64,000 nt of DNA from Novosphingobium clariflavum (GTDB lineage Bacteria > Pseudomonadota > Alphaproteobacteria > Sphingomonadales > Sphingomonadaceae): positions 248,001-312,000 of the forward strand of contig NZ_JAPCWC010000001.1 of NCBI RefSeq assembly GCF_026420865.1, written 5' to 3'. Positions within the stretch are counted from its first letter, which is position 1. The number at the start of each line of letters is the position of its first letter. Positions 28,690 to 40,322 of the stretch are shown one piece after another. Both the position numbers and the translations under genes were made by a program. The notes under the pieces are model-generated. The model worked only from the letters and a program-made list of their open reading frames with translations, made no database searches and was not told where the DNA came from.

Positions 28690-29733
28690 TTACGGCTGGC
28701 CCCAGCCGAACGTACCCGAAGCGGTCAGAAAGCCGTCCTGCACGGTAAATCCACCCGGCAGATCACGCGCCAGCCAGAGCGGGCCGTCCAGGTCGACAAA
28801 GCGGCTCATGGCGGCGAGCGGCCAGGCGGCGGCGACCGAGAGGGACGAGCAGAGCATGCAGCCGGTCATCACCCCCATGCCGGCGCTGCGCGCGGCTTCG
28901 GCCAGCGCAAGCGCGCCGGTGAGGCCGCCGGACTTGTCGAGCTTGATCGTCACATAGGCGTAGCGGCTGCGCAGGCGGGCAACGTCTGCAGCGACGTGGG
29001 CGGATTCGTCGGCGGAGAGCGGGATCGGAGAATCGAAGCCTTCCAGCACGTCGTCCGCCCCGGCGGGCAGCGGCTGCTCCAGCAGTTCGAGCCGGGCCTG
29101 TGCCAGTGCCGGCAGGACCCGTTCAAGCAGGGCCATGTTCCAGCTCTCATTGGCATCGGCGATCAGCACGGCGTGGGGCACGGCGGCGCGAATTGCGGAG
29201 ACGCGCTCGGCCACGTCGTGGGCGTCGAGCTTGATCTTGAGCAGGGGCCCCTCTCTGCTGTTTCCGCTGCTGCTCCCGTCTCCGTTCCCGTCTCCGGCGC
29301 CATGCTCGGCGGCAATGGCGGCGGCGCGGGCGGCCATCGCCTCGGGACGGTCGATGCCGACGGTGACAGCGGTGCGCAGCGCCGGGGGGAAGGCGCCGAA
29401 ATGCGCCGAGACCGGCACGCCGGAGCGCTTGGCCTCAAGATCCCACAGCGCGCTGTCGATGGCGTTGCGGGCCGCACCCGGGGGCACGGCACCGAGCAGG
29501 GCCGTCCGTTCGATACCGGCTTCGACCAGCGGGGCGAGGGCGGCGATCTGCGCGACAATGGCGGGGGCGAATTCGCCGTAGCGGGCATTGGGAGCACCTT
29601 CGCCCCGGCCGACGTGCCCGTCCTGTTCGATGGTCACGTGAACCAGGTCGATCGCCTCGCGCGTGCCCCTCGCGATGGCGAAGGGCCGCGCGAGGGGGTA
29701 GTGCGCGATCGAGGCCGAAAGGCGGCGGATCAC
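28690..29733 (-). CDS. dgcA: N-acetyl-D-glutamate racemase (enolase superfamily)
   Basis: 347 residues from GTG at 29733. The dipeptide-epimerase-like fold shows the catalytic lysine region LKIKLDAHD, metal ligands in LIADANESW, a following ADESAH, the second lysine in VTIKLDKSGGL, and MTGCML. Paired with dgcN it would convert N-acetyl-D-glutamate to the L form. Without that neighbour one would call it a dipeptide epimerase, so the name rests on context. An insertion GAGDGNGDGSSSGNS near residue 185 is unusual. It overlaps dgcN by 4 bases (GTGA). Confidence 0.82.
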   Translation of the reverse strand: MIRRLSASIAHYPLARPFAIARGTREAIDLVHVTIEQDGHVGRGEGAPNARYGEFAPAIVAQIAALAPLVEAGIERTALLGAVPPGAARNAIDSALWDLEAKRSGVPVSAHFGAFPPALRTAVTVGIDRPEAMAARAAAIAAEHGAGDGNGDGSSSGNSREGPLLKIKLDAHDVAERVSAIRAAVPHAVLIADANESWNMALLERVLPALAQARLELLEQPLPAGADDVLEGFDSPIPLSADESAHVAADVARLRSRYAYVTIKLDKSGGLTGALALAEAARSAGMGVMTGCMLCSSLSVAAAWPLAAMSRFVDLDGPLWLARDLPGGFTVQDGFLTASGTFGWGQP

Positions 29734-30740
29734 GCCGGGAAGCGGGCGATCAGGCGGTCGATCACGGCGTCCATGCCGGTGACGAGCGGATCGACGCAGG
29801 GCAGGCCGGTCTCGGCGGTGATCCGTGCGCGCAGATCCTGGGCGGCCGCCGCGTCGAACAGTGAGCCGTTGATCGACACGCCGATGAACTCGGCATCGGG
29901 GCTGGTCAGCCTGGCGCTGCGCAGGTTCTCCTCGATGCAGGCGGCAATGCCCGGCACCTGCATGTGGGGAAGGCCGCGCATGTGCGGGCGCGAGGGATCG
30001 TGGCACATCACCAGGGCCTGCGGCTGGGCGCCGTGGAGCAGGCCGAGCGAGACGCCCGCGAAGGAGGGATTGAACAGCGAGCCCTGTCCCTCGATCACGT
30101 CCCACACACCGTCTTCACGCGCGGGCGACAGCGCTTCGGCGGCGCCCGCGATGAAGTCGGCGATCACGCTGTCGATGACGACGCCGTCGCCGGCGATCAG
30201 CACGCCGGTCTGGCCGGTGGCGCGGAAGCGGGCGGGCACGCCGCGGGCGTTGAGGGCATCGGCGAGGTGGATCGAGGTGTACATCTTGCCGACCGCGCAA
30301 TCGGTGCCCACGGTCAGGATGCGGCGGCCCGGACGCGCGGCGCCGGTGCCGACCTTGAGGCCTTCGGGGGCGGCGCGCACGTCGATCAGCCGGCGGCCCA
30401 GCGCCTCGGCCCGTTCGCGGATGCGCGGTTCGGTGGAGAGGTGCTGGTGGAGGCCCGAGACGATGTCGAGCCCGGCGTCGAGCGCGGCGAGCACATGGGG
30501 GATCATCGCTTCCTCGAGCCGGCCGCCGCTGGTGGCGATGCCGAGGACGAGCGAGCGGGCACCGGCGGCGACGGCCTCCTCCGCGGTCATGCTCGGCAGG
30601 CCGAGGGTCAGGGTGTTGTCCGCCTCGCGCAGTTCGCCGATGCAGTCCGCCCGGCGGAACGTGGCCAGCCCGCGCGAGGTCTTGATGTCGAGCGGGTTAC
30701 GCTTGTCGCCGATGTAGAGGAGGAAGGGGCCGGGGATCAT
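29730..30740 (-). CDS. dgcN: D-glutamate N-acetyltransferase (DUF1611)
   Basis: 336 residues from ATG at 30740. A DUF1611 protein with a P-loop-like GTDCAVGKMYTSIHLADAL (about 155-173) and the conserved VIEGQGSLFNPSF. DgcN acetylates D-glutamate as the first step of its conversion to L-glutamate, the second being DgcA, whose gene follows with a 4-base overlap. The pair lets cells use D-glutamate from peptidoglycan. Confidence 0.82.
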   Translation of the reverse strand: MIPGPFLLYIGDKRNPLDIKTSRGLATFRRADCIGELREADNTLTLGLPSMTAEEAVAAGARSLVLGIATSGGRLEEAMIPHVLAALDAGLDIVSGLHQHLSTEPRIRERAEALGRRLIDVRAAPEGLKVGTGAARPGRRILTVGTDCAVGKMYTSIHLADALNARGVPARFRATGQTGVLIAGDGVVIDSVIADFIAGAAEALSPAREDGVWDVIEGQGSLFNPSFAGVSLGLLHGAQPQALVMCHDPSRPHMRGLPHMQVPGIAACIEENLRSARLTSPDAEFIGVSINGSLFDAAAAQDLRARITAETGLPCVDPLVTGMDAVIDRLIARFPA

Positions 30741-30824
30741 GGATAGTGCTTTCCGTCTGGGTGTGACGGGGCCGTAGCACGGGTGAACGCCGGGCGGGCA
30801 TCGCAATCCGGCGCTCATCCATAA

Positions 30825-33724
<2,900 letters not shown>

Positions 33725-33739
33725 GAGGTATCGATTCTG

Positions 33740-33757
33740 TTTGTGATAAACGACAAA
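33740..33757. promoter_or_regulatory. Candidate LysR-type binding site
   Basis: TTTGT (33740-33744) and ACAAA (33753-33757) form a dyad with an 8-base spacer in an AT-rich patch, 16 bases upstream of the LysR start. LysR sites have a T-N11-A core, which this includes. It is followed by a run of A's. Confidence 0.4.
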
Positions 33758-33861
33758 AACAAAAAATTTGATCTGTAGCAAGCGCTGGCCCATCTCGAAG
33801 CCATGACAAGTCCGGGGACGCCGGGCGTGCGGCCCAAGCCGCGAGGGCGAGAGGAAGGCAG

Positions 33862-34977
33862 ATGAAGGACCTCGACGTGCTGGTCGTCGGCGGCGGCATT
33901 GGCGGGCTTTCCGCCGCTATTGCGCTGCGGCGGGCAGGGCACCGGGTAACGGTGATCGAGCGCGATCCCACCTGGTCGGTCTATGGGGTGGGCATCATCC
34001 AGCAGTCGAACGTGGTGCGGGCGATGGACCAGCTTGGCGTTCTCGATGCCTTTCTGGATGCCGCCTGCGGGTTCAATGCGGTGGAGATCTACATTCCCGA
34101 CGGCACCCGCGTCGCCCGGGTCCCGACGCCGACGCTGGTCGAGGGCAAGCCGTCCAATGTGGGCATCGGCCGCCGCGCCTTGCAGTCGGTGCTGGGTGGC
34201 AGTGCCCGGGAACTTGGCGCCGAAATCCGCCTGGGGGTCACGGCGGAGGCGCTGGAGCAGGATGAAAGAGGCGTTACCGCCCGCTTTTCGGACGGCAGCG
34301 AAGGGCGATACGATATCGTCGTCGGTGCGGACGGGGTCTATTCGCAGACGCGCCGGATGGTCCTGCCCGAAGCCGAGAGCCCGGAATTCACAGGGCAATC
34401 GGTCTGGCGCTACAACTTCCCGCGCGCCGAGGGGCTCGATGCCCTGCATGTCTACAATGGCCGTACCGGCGTCGGTCTGGTGCCGATGTCGGCAGACACG
34501 ATGTACATGTACGCCACCACGCCGGAGCCGGGCAATCCGCGCTATCCGGTGGAGGGCCTTGCCGCCCGGATGCGCGAAAAGCTGGAGGGCACGGCACCCG
34601 CAATCCGCGAACTGGCCGAGGCGATCACCGAGGATGAAGGCGTCGTCTATCGTCCGCTCGAAGGCATGATGGTGCACGGTCCATGGCACAGCGGACGCGT
34701 GGTACTGCTCGGCGATGCCGTCCACGCGACGACGCCGCATCTGGGCCAGGGCGCGGGCATGGCGATCGAGGATGGCCTCGTGCTGGCGGAGGAACTCTGC
34801 GCCGGTGACACGCCGGAACGGGCCTTCGAAGCCTATCGCGCGCGTCGCTACGAACGCTGTCGCTACATCGTCGAGGCTTCGCTGGCGATCTGCCACGGCC
34901 AGATCGGTAAAGGCCCGCCGGTCGACAATCACAAGGCCACCGCAGAGATGTTCGCGGTGGTCAGCCAACCCATCTGA
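33862..34977 (+). CDS. FAD-dependent aromatic monooxygenase (class A)
   Basis: 371 residues after AGAGGAAGG. Motifs of group A flavoprotein hydroxylases: VVGGGIGGLSAA near the N-terminus, the DG motif VVGADGVYSQTRRM, and LLGDAVHATTPHLGQGAGMAIEDG. It uses NAD(P)H and O2 to hydroxylate an aromatic ring. As the first gene of the operon it probably prepares the substrate for the extradiol dioxygenase that follows. The substrate is not recognisable. Confidence 0.88.
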   Translation: MKDLDVLVVGGGIGGLSAAIALRRAGHRVTVIERDPTWSVYGVGIIQQSNVVRAMDQLGVLDAFLDAACGFNAVEIYIPDGTRVARVPTPTLVEGKPSNVGIGRRALQSVLGGSARELGAEIRLGVTAEALEQDERGVTARFSDGSEGRYDIVVGADGVYSQTRRMVLPEAESPEFTGQSVWRYNFPRAEGLDALHVYNGRTGVGLVPMSADTMYMYATTPEPGNPRYPVEGLAARMREKLEGTAPAIRELAEAITEDEGVVYRPLEGMMVHGPWHSGRVVLLGDAVHATTPHLGQGAGMAIEDGLVLAEELCAGDTPERAFEAYRARRYERCRYIVEASLAICHGQIGKGPPVDNHKATAEMFAVVSQPI

Positions 34978-35005
34978 TTTCGATAGTATTCAGGGATTTG
35001 CAGCC

Positions 35006-35908
35006 ATGAGCCGAGTGACCGAAATCCGCTATGTCGGATATGGCGTCGAGGATTTCGACGCCGAACGCGCCTTCTACACGCAGGATTGGGGACTGGAGGA
35101 AGTTGCCGCTTCAGACGACTACGTCTGGTTCAAGACGCAGGGGCATGACGAACATCACGTCGTCCGCCTCCACAAGTCGGCCGCCAACCATGTCGAAGTG
35201 ATCGCCTTCGCCGCCGACAGCCGCGAGGACGTGGAAGCGCTGCACGGCAAGGTCGTTGCGGCGGGCTGCAAGGTGATTTTCGCGCCGCGCGATCTCGACG
35301 CGCCGGGCGGCGGTCATGGCTTCCGCTTCTTCAGCCCCGACGGGCTGCCTTTCGAGATTTCGACGGGTGTCGAACGGCTCGGCAAGCGCGAAGTCGCGCG
35401 CTGGGAAGGCGTGCCGGTCAAGATCAGCCACATCGTCATGCACTCGCCCGATCATCAGGCGCTGGTGGCCTTCTTCACCGATGTGCTGGGCTTCAAGGTG
35501 AGCGACTGGCTGGGCGATTTCATGTGCTTCCTGCGCTGCAACGAGGCGCACCACCGCGTCGCCATCCTGCCCGGGCCGCCCTGCCTCAACCATGTCGCCT
35601 ATGACATGCTTTCGGTGGACGACATGATGCGCGGCATCCACCGGCTCAAGCAGCGGGGCACCGATCTGCGCTGGGGGCCGGGACGCCACACGGCGGGCAA
35701 CAACACCTTCAGTTACTTCACGACGCCTGCCGGTTTCGCGGTGGAATACACCTCGGAACTCGAGGACGTCGATTTCGAGACGCACCAGCACAGGGTCCAT
35801 GTCCCTGGCCCGCAAGTGATGGACCAGTGGGGCATCGGCGTCGGCGGTCCGCAGACCATGCCGCATCCCGCGCCCGATGCGCGGCTGTTCCAGGCGGCAG
35901 ACGCCTGA
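35006..35908 (+). CDS. Two-domain extradiol ring-cleavage dioxygenase (VOC fold)
   Basis: 300 residues. Two VOC modules, the second carrying the Fe(II) ligands His142 (SHIVMHSPDH), His196 (CLNHVAYD) and Glu247 (FAVEYTSE). Type I extradiol enzymes with this triad open catechols next to the diol. Start ATG at 35006, after CAGGGA. It lies between a ring hydroxylase and a possible C-C hydrolase, supporting meta-cleavage. Confidence 0.87.
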   Translation: MSRVTEIRYVGYGVEDFDAERAFYTQDWGLEEVAASDDYVWFKTQGHDEHHVVRLHKSAANHVEVIAFAADSREDVEALHGKVVAAGCKVIFAPRDLDAPGGGHGFRFFSPDGLPFEISTGVERLGKREVARWEGVPVKISHIVMHSPDHQALVAFFTDVLGFKVSDWLGDFMCFLRCNEAHHRVAILPGPPCLNHVAYDMLSVDDMMRGIHRLKQRGTDLRWGPGRHTAGNNTFSYFTTPAGFAVEYTSELEDVDFETHQHRVHVPGPQVMDQWGIGVGGPQTMPHPAPDARLFQAADA

Positions 35909-36357
35909 TGCGGCGCGGGCTTCGGATAGCGGCGCTTGCTGCCTGTGCCCTTGCGCTGGTTTCGGCGCGCGGGCCGGACAGCCTGACCGAGCGCAATCGT
36001 GCGGTGGTCACTGATTTTGCCCGCCTGTTCTACACCGAACGCAACGTGCGCGCGGCGTTCGAGCGCTATGTCGCGGCGGATTATATCCAGCACAACCCGG
36101 CCATCCTTGACGGGCGGGAAGCGGCGATCGCCATGCTGGAGCCTAAGTTCTCCGCGCCGAGCGCCTCGTTCGATGTGAAGCGCATCCTCGTCGATGGCGA
36201 CATGGCGATGATCCACCTCCACGGCCGCCCTTCGCCGGACAATCCCGGCGGCACGGTGGCCGATATATATCGCCTAAAGGACGGCCGGATCGTCGAGCAC
36301 TGGGATGTGCTGCAGCCGATCCAGACGAAGACCGTCAATCCGCACCCCTATTTCTGA
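35908..36357 (+). CDS. Secreted SnoaL/NTF2-like protein
   Basis: 149 residues from ATG at 35908, overlapping the dioxygenase stop by one base. The N-terminus has a signal-like hydrophobic run (LRIAALAACALALVSARG). The rest fits the SnoaL-like fold (ERYVAADYIQHNPAILDGREA, HGRPSPDNPGGTVADIYRLKDGRIVEHWDV, in parts). Members include isomerases and cyclases, and many have no known activity. An exported member in a ring-cleavage operon is unexpected. Confidence 0.8.
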   Translation: MRRGLRIAALAACALALVSARGPDSLTERNRAVVTDFARLFYTERNVRAAFERYVAADYIQHNPAILDGREAAIAMLEPKFSAPSASFDVKRILVDGDMAMIHLHGRPSPDNPGGTVADIYRLKDGRIVEHWDVLQPIQTKTVNPHPYF

Positions 36358-36372
36358 TTACAGGAGCCCCCC

Positions 36373-37530
36373 TTGGCCCTCTTCGAATACTTTCCGAACT
36401 ACATCTGGAACCTCTCGGTATCGATCGCGATGGAATCGGGCGCGCAGCTCGGTGAGATCATCGACATGTGCCAGCCGATCCGCGACGCGGCGGCGAACGG
36501 TGCCGATGCGGGCACGCCGCAATTCATGAAGGCCTGGGCGGCAATGGGCGACAAGCTGCTGGAGCTTGCCGCCGAGGATGAGGCGAAGGGGCGCAAGTTT
36601 TCCGCTTCCAACAAGTTGGAGCGCGCTTCGCTCTATCTGATCACGGCGGAGCGCATGCAGGGCCACGGCCACCCCGGCCGCAAGGAGACTTACGCGAAGG
36701 CGCGCGAGGCTTTCGATCGCTCGACGGCGCTGGGCAAACTCAACCGCGAGCGCGTGGAAATTCCGCTGGAAACCGGCACGATGCCGGCACTGTTCACGCG
36801 CGCACCCGGAGAGGGGCGCAGGCCGGTGGTGGTGTTCTGCAATGGCCTCGATAGCTGCAAGGAATTGCTCTACTGGACCCGTCTGCCGCAGGAACTGGCA
36901 CGCCGGGGGATCTCCACGCTCTGTGTCGATCAGCCTGGGTCGGGCGAGGCGCTGCGCCTGCAGGGCCTGCCGGTCGATCCCCATTCGGAAAGCTGGGCGA
37001 GCAAGGCAGTGGACTGGCTCGAGCAGCAGCCGGACGTCGATCCCGCGCGCATCGGCATGACCGGCATCTCGCTCGGCGGCCACTTCGCGCCGCGCGCGGT
37101 CGCCTATGAGCCGCGCTTTGCCTCGGGTGCGGTCTGGGGTGCCAACCACAACTGGCGCGAAGTGCAGGACAAGCGCATGGCGCGCGAGGGCGAGAACCCG
37201 GTGCCGCACTATTGGGCGCACGTTCACTGGGCCTTCGGCGCCAAGGATCAGGAGGATTTCCTCGCCAGGTCCGAGGCAATGAACCTCAACGGCCACATGG
37301 ATTCCATCCGGGTGCCGTTCCTCGTCACCCATGGCGCCAAGGACCGCCAGATCAGTGCGGGCTATGCCGACGATCTTTACGACCAGCTCGTGAACTCGCC
37401 GCGCCGCGAGAAGGTGATCTTCACCGACCGTGAGGGCGGCGTGGAGCATGTCGGCGCCGATAACATGGCTTACGGGCGCGACCTGATTTCCGACTGGTTC
37501 GCCGAGACGCTCGGAGGAGAAACCGCATGA
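36373..37530 (+). CDS. Alpha/beta hydrolase of the C-C hydrolase/DUF1100 type
   Basis: 385 residues from TTG at 36373, after CAGGAG. An alpha-helical N-terminal region of about 125 residues precedes the hydrolase core: CNGLDSCKE, nucleophile Ser233 in GMTGISLGGH, acid in THGAKDRQIS and a histidine in GVEHVGAD. The extended cap and GLDS motif recall 2,6-dihydroxypseudooxynicotine hydrolase, which cleaves a C-C bond. In this operon it would split the ring-fission product. The assignment to chemistry is inference. Confidence 0.8.
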   Translation: MALFEYFPNYIWNLSVSIAMESGAQLGEIIDMCQPIRDAAANGADAGTPQFMKAWAAMGDKLLELAAEDEAKGRKFSASNKLERASLYLITAERMQGHGHPGRKETYAKAREAFDRSTALGKLNRERVEIPLETGTMPALFTRAPGEGRRPVVVFCNGLDSCKELLYWTRLPQELARRGISTLCVDQPGSGEALRLQGLPVDPHSESWASKAVDWLEQQPDVDPARIGMTGISLGGHFAPRAVAYEPRFASGAVWGANHNWREVQDKRMAREGENPVPHYWAHVHWAFGAKDQEDFLARSEAMNLNGHMDSIRVPFLVTHGAKDRQISAGYADDLYDQLVNSPRREKVIFTDREGGVEHVGADNMAYGRDLISDWFAETLGGETA

Positions 37531-38333
37531 CACCCAGTTCTTCAAGGCGTCGTTTCGTCGATCTCTCGATCTCGCTCTGCAACGATGTTGTCAGTGATCC
37601 GCCGTTCCTGAAGCCCGAAATCACCTACCAGACCCACATGGACACGGCGGGCGAGCTGGACATGTTCTTCCCCGGTGTCACGGCGGAAGATACGCCGGAC
37701 GGCGCCGGTTTCGCGGCGTCGGAATGGGTGAAGTTGACGACGCACAGTGGCACGCATCTGGACGCGCCTTACCACTTCCACCCTACCATGAACGGCAAGG
37801 ACGGGGAGCCGGAGCGCTCGATCACCATCGACGAAGTGCCGCTGGAATGGTGCTTCCAGTCCGGCGTGAAGCTGGATTTTCGGCATTTCCCCGATGGCTA
37901 CGTCGTGACCGCCAAGGACGTTGAGGACGAACTCGCCCGTATCGGCCACGAGCTGAAGCCGCTCGACATCGTGCTGGTCAACACGGCGGCGGGCAAGGCG
38001 CTGGGCGAGCCCAATTACGTCAATCGCGGCTGCGGCATGGGCTACGAGGCAACGATGTACCTGACGGAGCGCGGGGTGCGGGTTACCGGCACCGACGCCT
38101 GGTCGTGGGATGCGCCGTTCAGCTACACCGCCGAAAAGGTGAAGGAAACCGGCGATACTTCGCTGATCTGGGAAGGCCACAAGGCAGGCCGCGACATCGG
38201 CTACTGCCACCTTGAAAAGCTGCACAACCTCGAAGTGCTGCCCGGCCACGGCTTCACTGTCTCGTGCTTCCCGCACAAGATCAAGGGCGCCTCGGCGGGC
38301 TGGACCCGCGCGGTCGCGATCTTCGAGGACTGA
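37527..38333 (+). CDS. Cyclase family metal-dependent hydrolase (kynurenine formamidase-like)
   Basis: 268 residues. The metal-binding signature HSGTHLDAPYHF is intact (His73, His77, Asp79, His83), as in KynB and related amidohydrolases or cyclases. Overlaps the preceding hydrolase by 4 bases (ATGA). No other kynurenine gene is present, so a different ester, amide or lactone substrate is likely. Confidence 0.85.
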   Translation: MTPSSSRRRFVDLSISLCNDVVSDPPFLKPEITYQTHMDTAGELDMFFPGVTAEDTPDGAGFAASEWVKLTTHSGTHLDAPYHFHPTMNGKDGEPERSITIDEVPLEWCFQSGVKLDFRHFPDGYVVTAKDVEDELARIGHELKPLDIVLVNTAAGKALGEPNYVNRGCGMGYEATMYLTERGVRVTGTDAWSWDAPFSYTAEKVKETGDTSLIWEGHKAGRDIGYCHLEKLHNLEVLPGHGFTVSCFPHKIKGASAGWTRAVAIFED

Positions 38334-38334
38334 C

Positions 38335-39291
38335 ATGCGCCTTGCAACGCTGGAAAACGGCCGTCCCGATGGTGAACTCGTCGTCGTCTCGGCCGATGGC
38401 GCCCGCTATCTGGCGACGGCGGGATTGAGCCTGCTTTCGGCCATGGAGGACTGGCAGGCAGCCGAACCCGACCTGCTGCGGCTGGCGGCGCTGCTGGAGG
38501 CAGGCGGCGGAGGGCGGCTCGATCCTGCGCGTCTTCGCGCGCCGATGCCGCGGTCCTGGCAATGGCTGGATGGATCGGCCTTCGGCACCCACGGCGAACT
38601 CATGCAGATCGCGTTCGGGTTGCCGCCGATCGATACCGACAGGCCGTTGATGTATCAGGGCATTTCGGATCGCTTCTATGGCCCCAGCGAACCGGTGCCG
38701 TTTGCCGATCCGGCCCACGGCATCGATTTCGAGGGCGAGTTCGGGGTGATCGTCGACCATGTGCCGATGGGGACCAGCGCGGATGAGGCACTGGGGCACA
38801 TCAGGCTGGTGGTACAGATCAACGACTGGTCCCTGCGCGCCATCGCGCCGATCGAGATGAAGACCGGGTTCGGCTGGATACAGGCCAAGCCGCCTTGTTC
38901 GATGGCGCCTTTCGCGGTCACGCCCGATGCTCTGGGCACGGCATGGCGTGAAGGGCGGGTCTGCATGGATCTGCTCGTCGATCTTGATGGCAAGCGGTTC
39001 GGCGCCGCAAACGGCGCGGCGATGGATTTCGGGTTCCATGAACTCGTCGCCCACGCCGCGCTGACGCGCGATCTGGCGGCGGGCACGGTGATCGGTTCGG
39101 GCACGGTTTCGAATGCCAACTATGCCGAGGTTGGCTCCAGCTGCATTTCCGAAGTGCGCGCGATCGAGATCATCCGCGACGGCAAGCCGTCAACGCCATT
39201 CATGACATATGGCGATACCGTTCGCATGGAAGCGCGTCTGCCCGACGGGACGGCCCCGTTCGGCGCGATCGAGCAGGAGGTTTGCCGCTAG
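38335..39291 (+). CDS. Fumarylacetoacetate hydrolase family protein
   Basis: 318 residues from ATG at 38335, one base after the cyclase stop. FAH-fold features: the metal-ligand segment DFEGEFGVIVD, INDWSLRAIAPIEMKTGFGWIQAKPP (in part) and GSGTVSNANYAEVGSSCISE. Such enzymes act as hydratases, isomerases, decarboxylases or acylpyruvate hydrolases in meta-cleavage pathways. It is the last gene of the operon and distinct from the true fumarylacetoacetase at 6542. Confidence 0.87.
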   Translation: MRLATLENGRPDGELVVVSADGARYLATAGLSLLSAMEDWQAAEPDLLRLAALLEAGGGGRLDPARLRAPMPRSWQWLDGSAFGTHGELMQIAFGLPPIDTDRPLMYQGISDRFYGPSEPVPFADPAHGIDFEGEFGVIVDHVPMGTSADEALGHIRLVVQINDWSLRAIAPIEMKTGFGWIQAKPPCSMAPFAVTPDALGTAWREGRVCMDLLVDLDGKRFGAANGAAMDFGFHELVAHAALTRDLAAGTVIGSGTVSNANYAEVGSSCISEVRAIEIIRDGKPSTPFMTYGDTVRMEARLPDGTAPFGAIEQEVCR

Positions 39292-39298
39292 CCGGCCT

Positions 39299-40201
39299 TC
39301 AGGCTGCAAGTTGCCGCACCACATCGCCGATCAGGGATCGCAGCCAGCGATGGGCCGGATCGTGGCGATAGCGCACGTGCCAGGCGATCTCGACCGGGAA
39401 CTGCCCTAGATCTACCGGGGCCGGAAGGACCTTGAGCCGCGGATCGTGGCGCAGCCGATTGCAGATCAGGCGCGGCAGCGTGGTGCAATAGTCGGTCACC
39501 GCGACCATTTCCGCCACGGCGAAGAAATTGGTCACCGAGATCGCCACGTCGCGCTTGAGTTGCTGCTGTGCGAGCGCCTGGAACACCCCCGCGCGGATCC
39601 TTCCGGGCGGCATGACGTTGACATGGCGGAGTTGTTCGAACTGCTCGCGCGTGATTGCCTCGCCGACCTGGGGATGACCGGCGCGCACCACGCATTCAAG
39701 GCTCTCGTCCATCAGGTGCTGGACGACGAGATTGTCCGGCGGATCGACGATGCGGCCAAGTACCATCGCGGTCGTCCCGGAAATGACGCCGGTCTCGCTC
39801 AGGTCGTTGCCGTAGGGCGTCAGGCGCAGTCTTATGCCGGGGGCAACTTGTGCCAGACGCGCGACGATGGCCGGCACCAGCACGAACTCGACATAGCCGT
39901 TGGGCGCGATCGTGAAGAGCCGTTCCGCATGCGTCGGATCGAAGTCCTGCTGGCCGAGCACGGCGTCGTCCAGGCGGGCAAGGGCGTCCGCTATTGCAGG
40001 GGCCAGTTCCAGCGCCACCGGCGTCGGTTGGATGCCGTAGCGTTCGCGGATGAACAACTGGTCCTGCAGCATGGTCCGCAGCCGCGCGAGCGCGTTCGAC
40101 AGCGCGGGCTGGGTCATTCCGAGCCGCTCGGCCGCACGGGTCACGCTCCGCTCTTCCATCAAGGCGACAAAGATCGGCAGCAGATTGAGATCGTAGCGCA
40201 T
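39299..40201 (-). CDS. LysR family regulator
   Basis: 300 residues. The N-terminal helix-turn-helix is SVTRAAERLGMTQPALSNALARLR (in part), with the NodD/SyrM-type effector domain. Divergent from the DJ-1 gene across 121 bases. A 30-bp dyad begins at its own start codon, suggesting autoregulation together with control of the DJ-1/ABM genes. Its stop is 7 bases from the stop of the convergent FAH gene. Confidence 0.88.
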   Translation of the reverse strand: MRYDLNLLPIFVALMEERSVTRAAERLGMTQPALSNALARLRTMLQDQLFIRERYGIQPTPVALELAPAIADALARLDDAVLGQQDFDPTHAERLFTIAPNGYVEFVLVPAIVARLAQVAPGIRLRLTPYGNDLSETGVISGTTAMVLGRIVDPPDNLVVQHLMDESLECVVRAGHPQVGEAITREQFEQLRHVNVMPPGRIRAGVFQALAQQQLKRDVAISVTNFFAVAEMVAVTDYCTTLPRLICNRLRHDPRLKVLPAPVDLGQFPVEIAWHVRYRHDPAHRWLRSLIGDVVRQLAA

Positions 40202-40230
40202 TTAGATATATGCTCATGAATATATCTAAA
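40201..40230. promoter_or_regulatory. 30-bp AT-rich dyad, probable LysR operator
   Basis: Perfect 11-bp arms TTTAGATATAT / ATATATCTAAA around GCTCATGA. The left arm overlaps the first base of the LysR start codon. The only strongly AT-rich perfect dyad of this length that I noticed in the window. Confidence 0.65.
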
Positions 40231-40322
40231 ATCCAAGAAATAAAGTTCTGAAATGATCTCGGGAAGGCCATCTTGCAGGCATCGGCGGATCGCCCGCCAA
40301 TTTCGAATTTTCGGAGGTTCAG

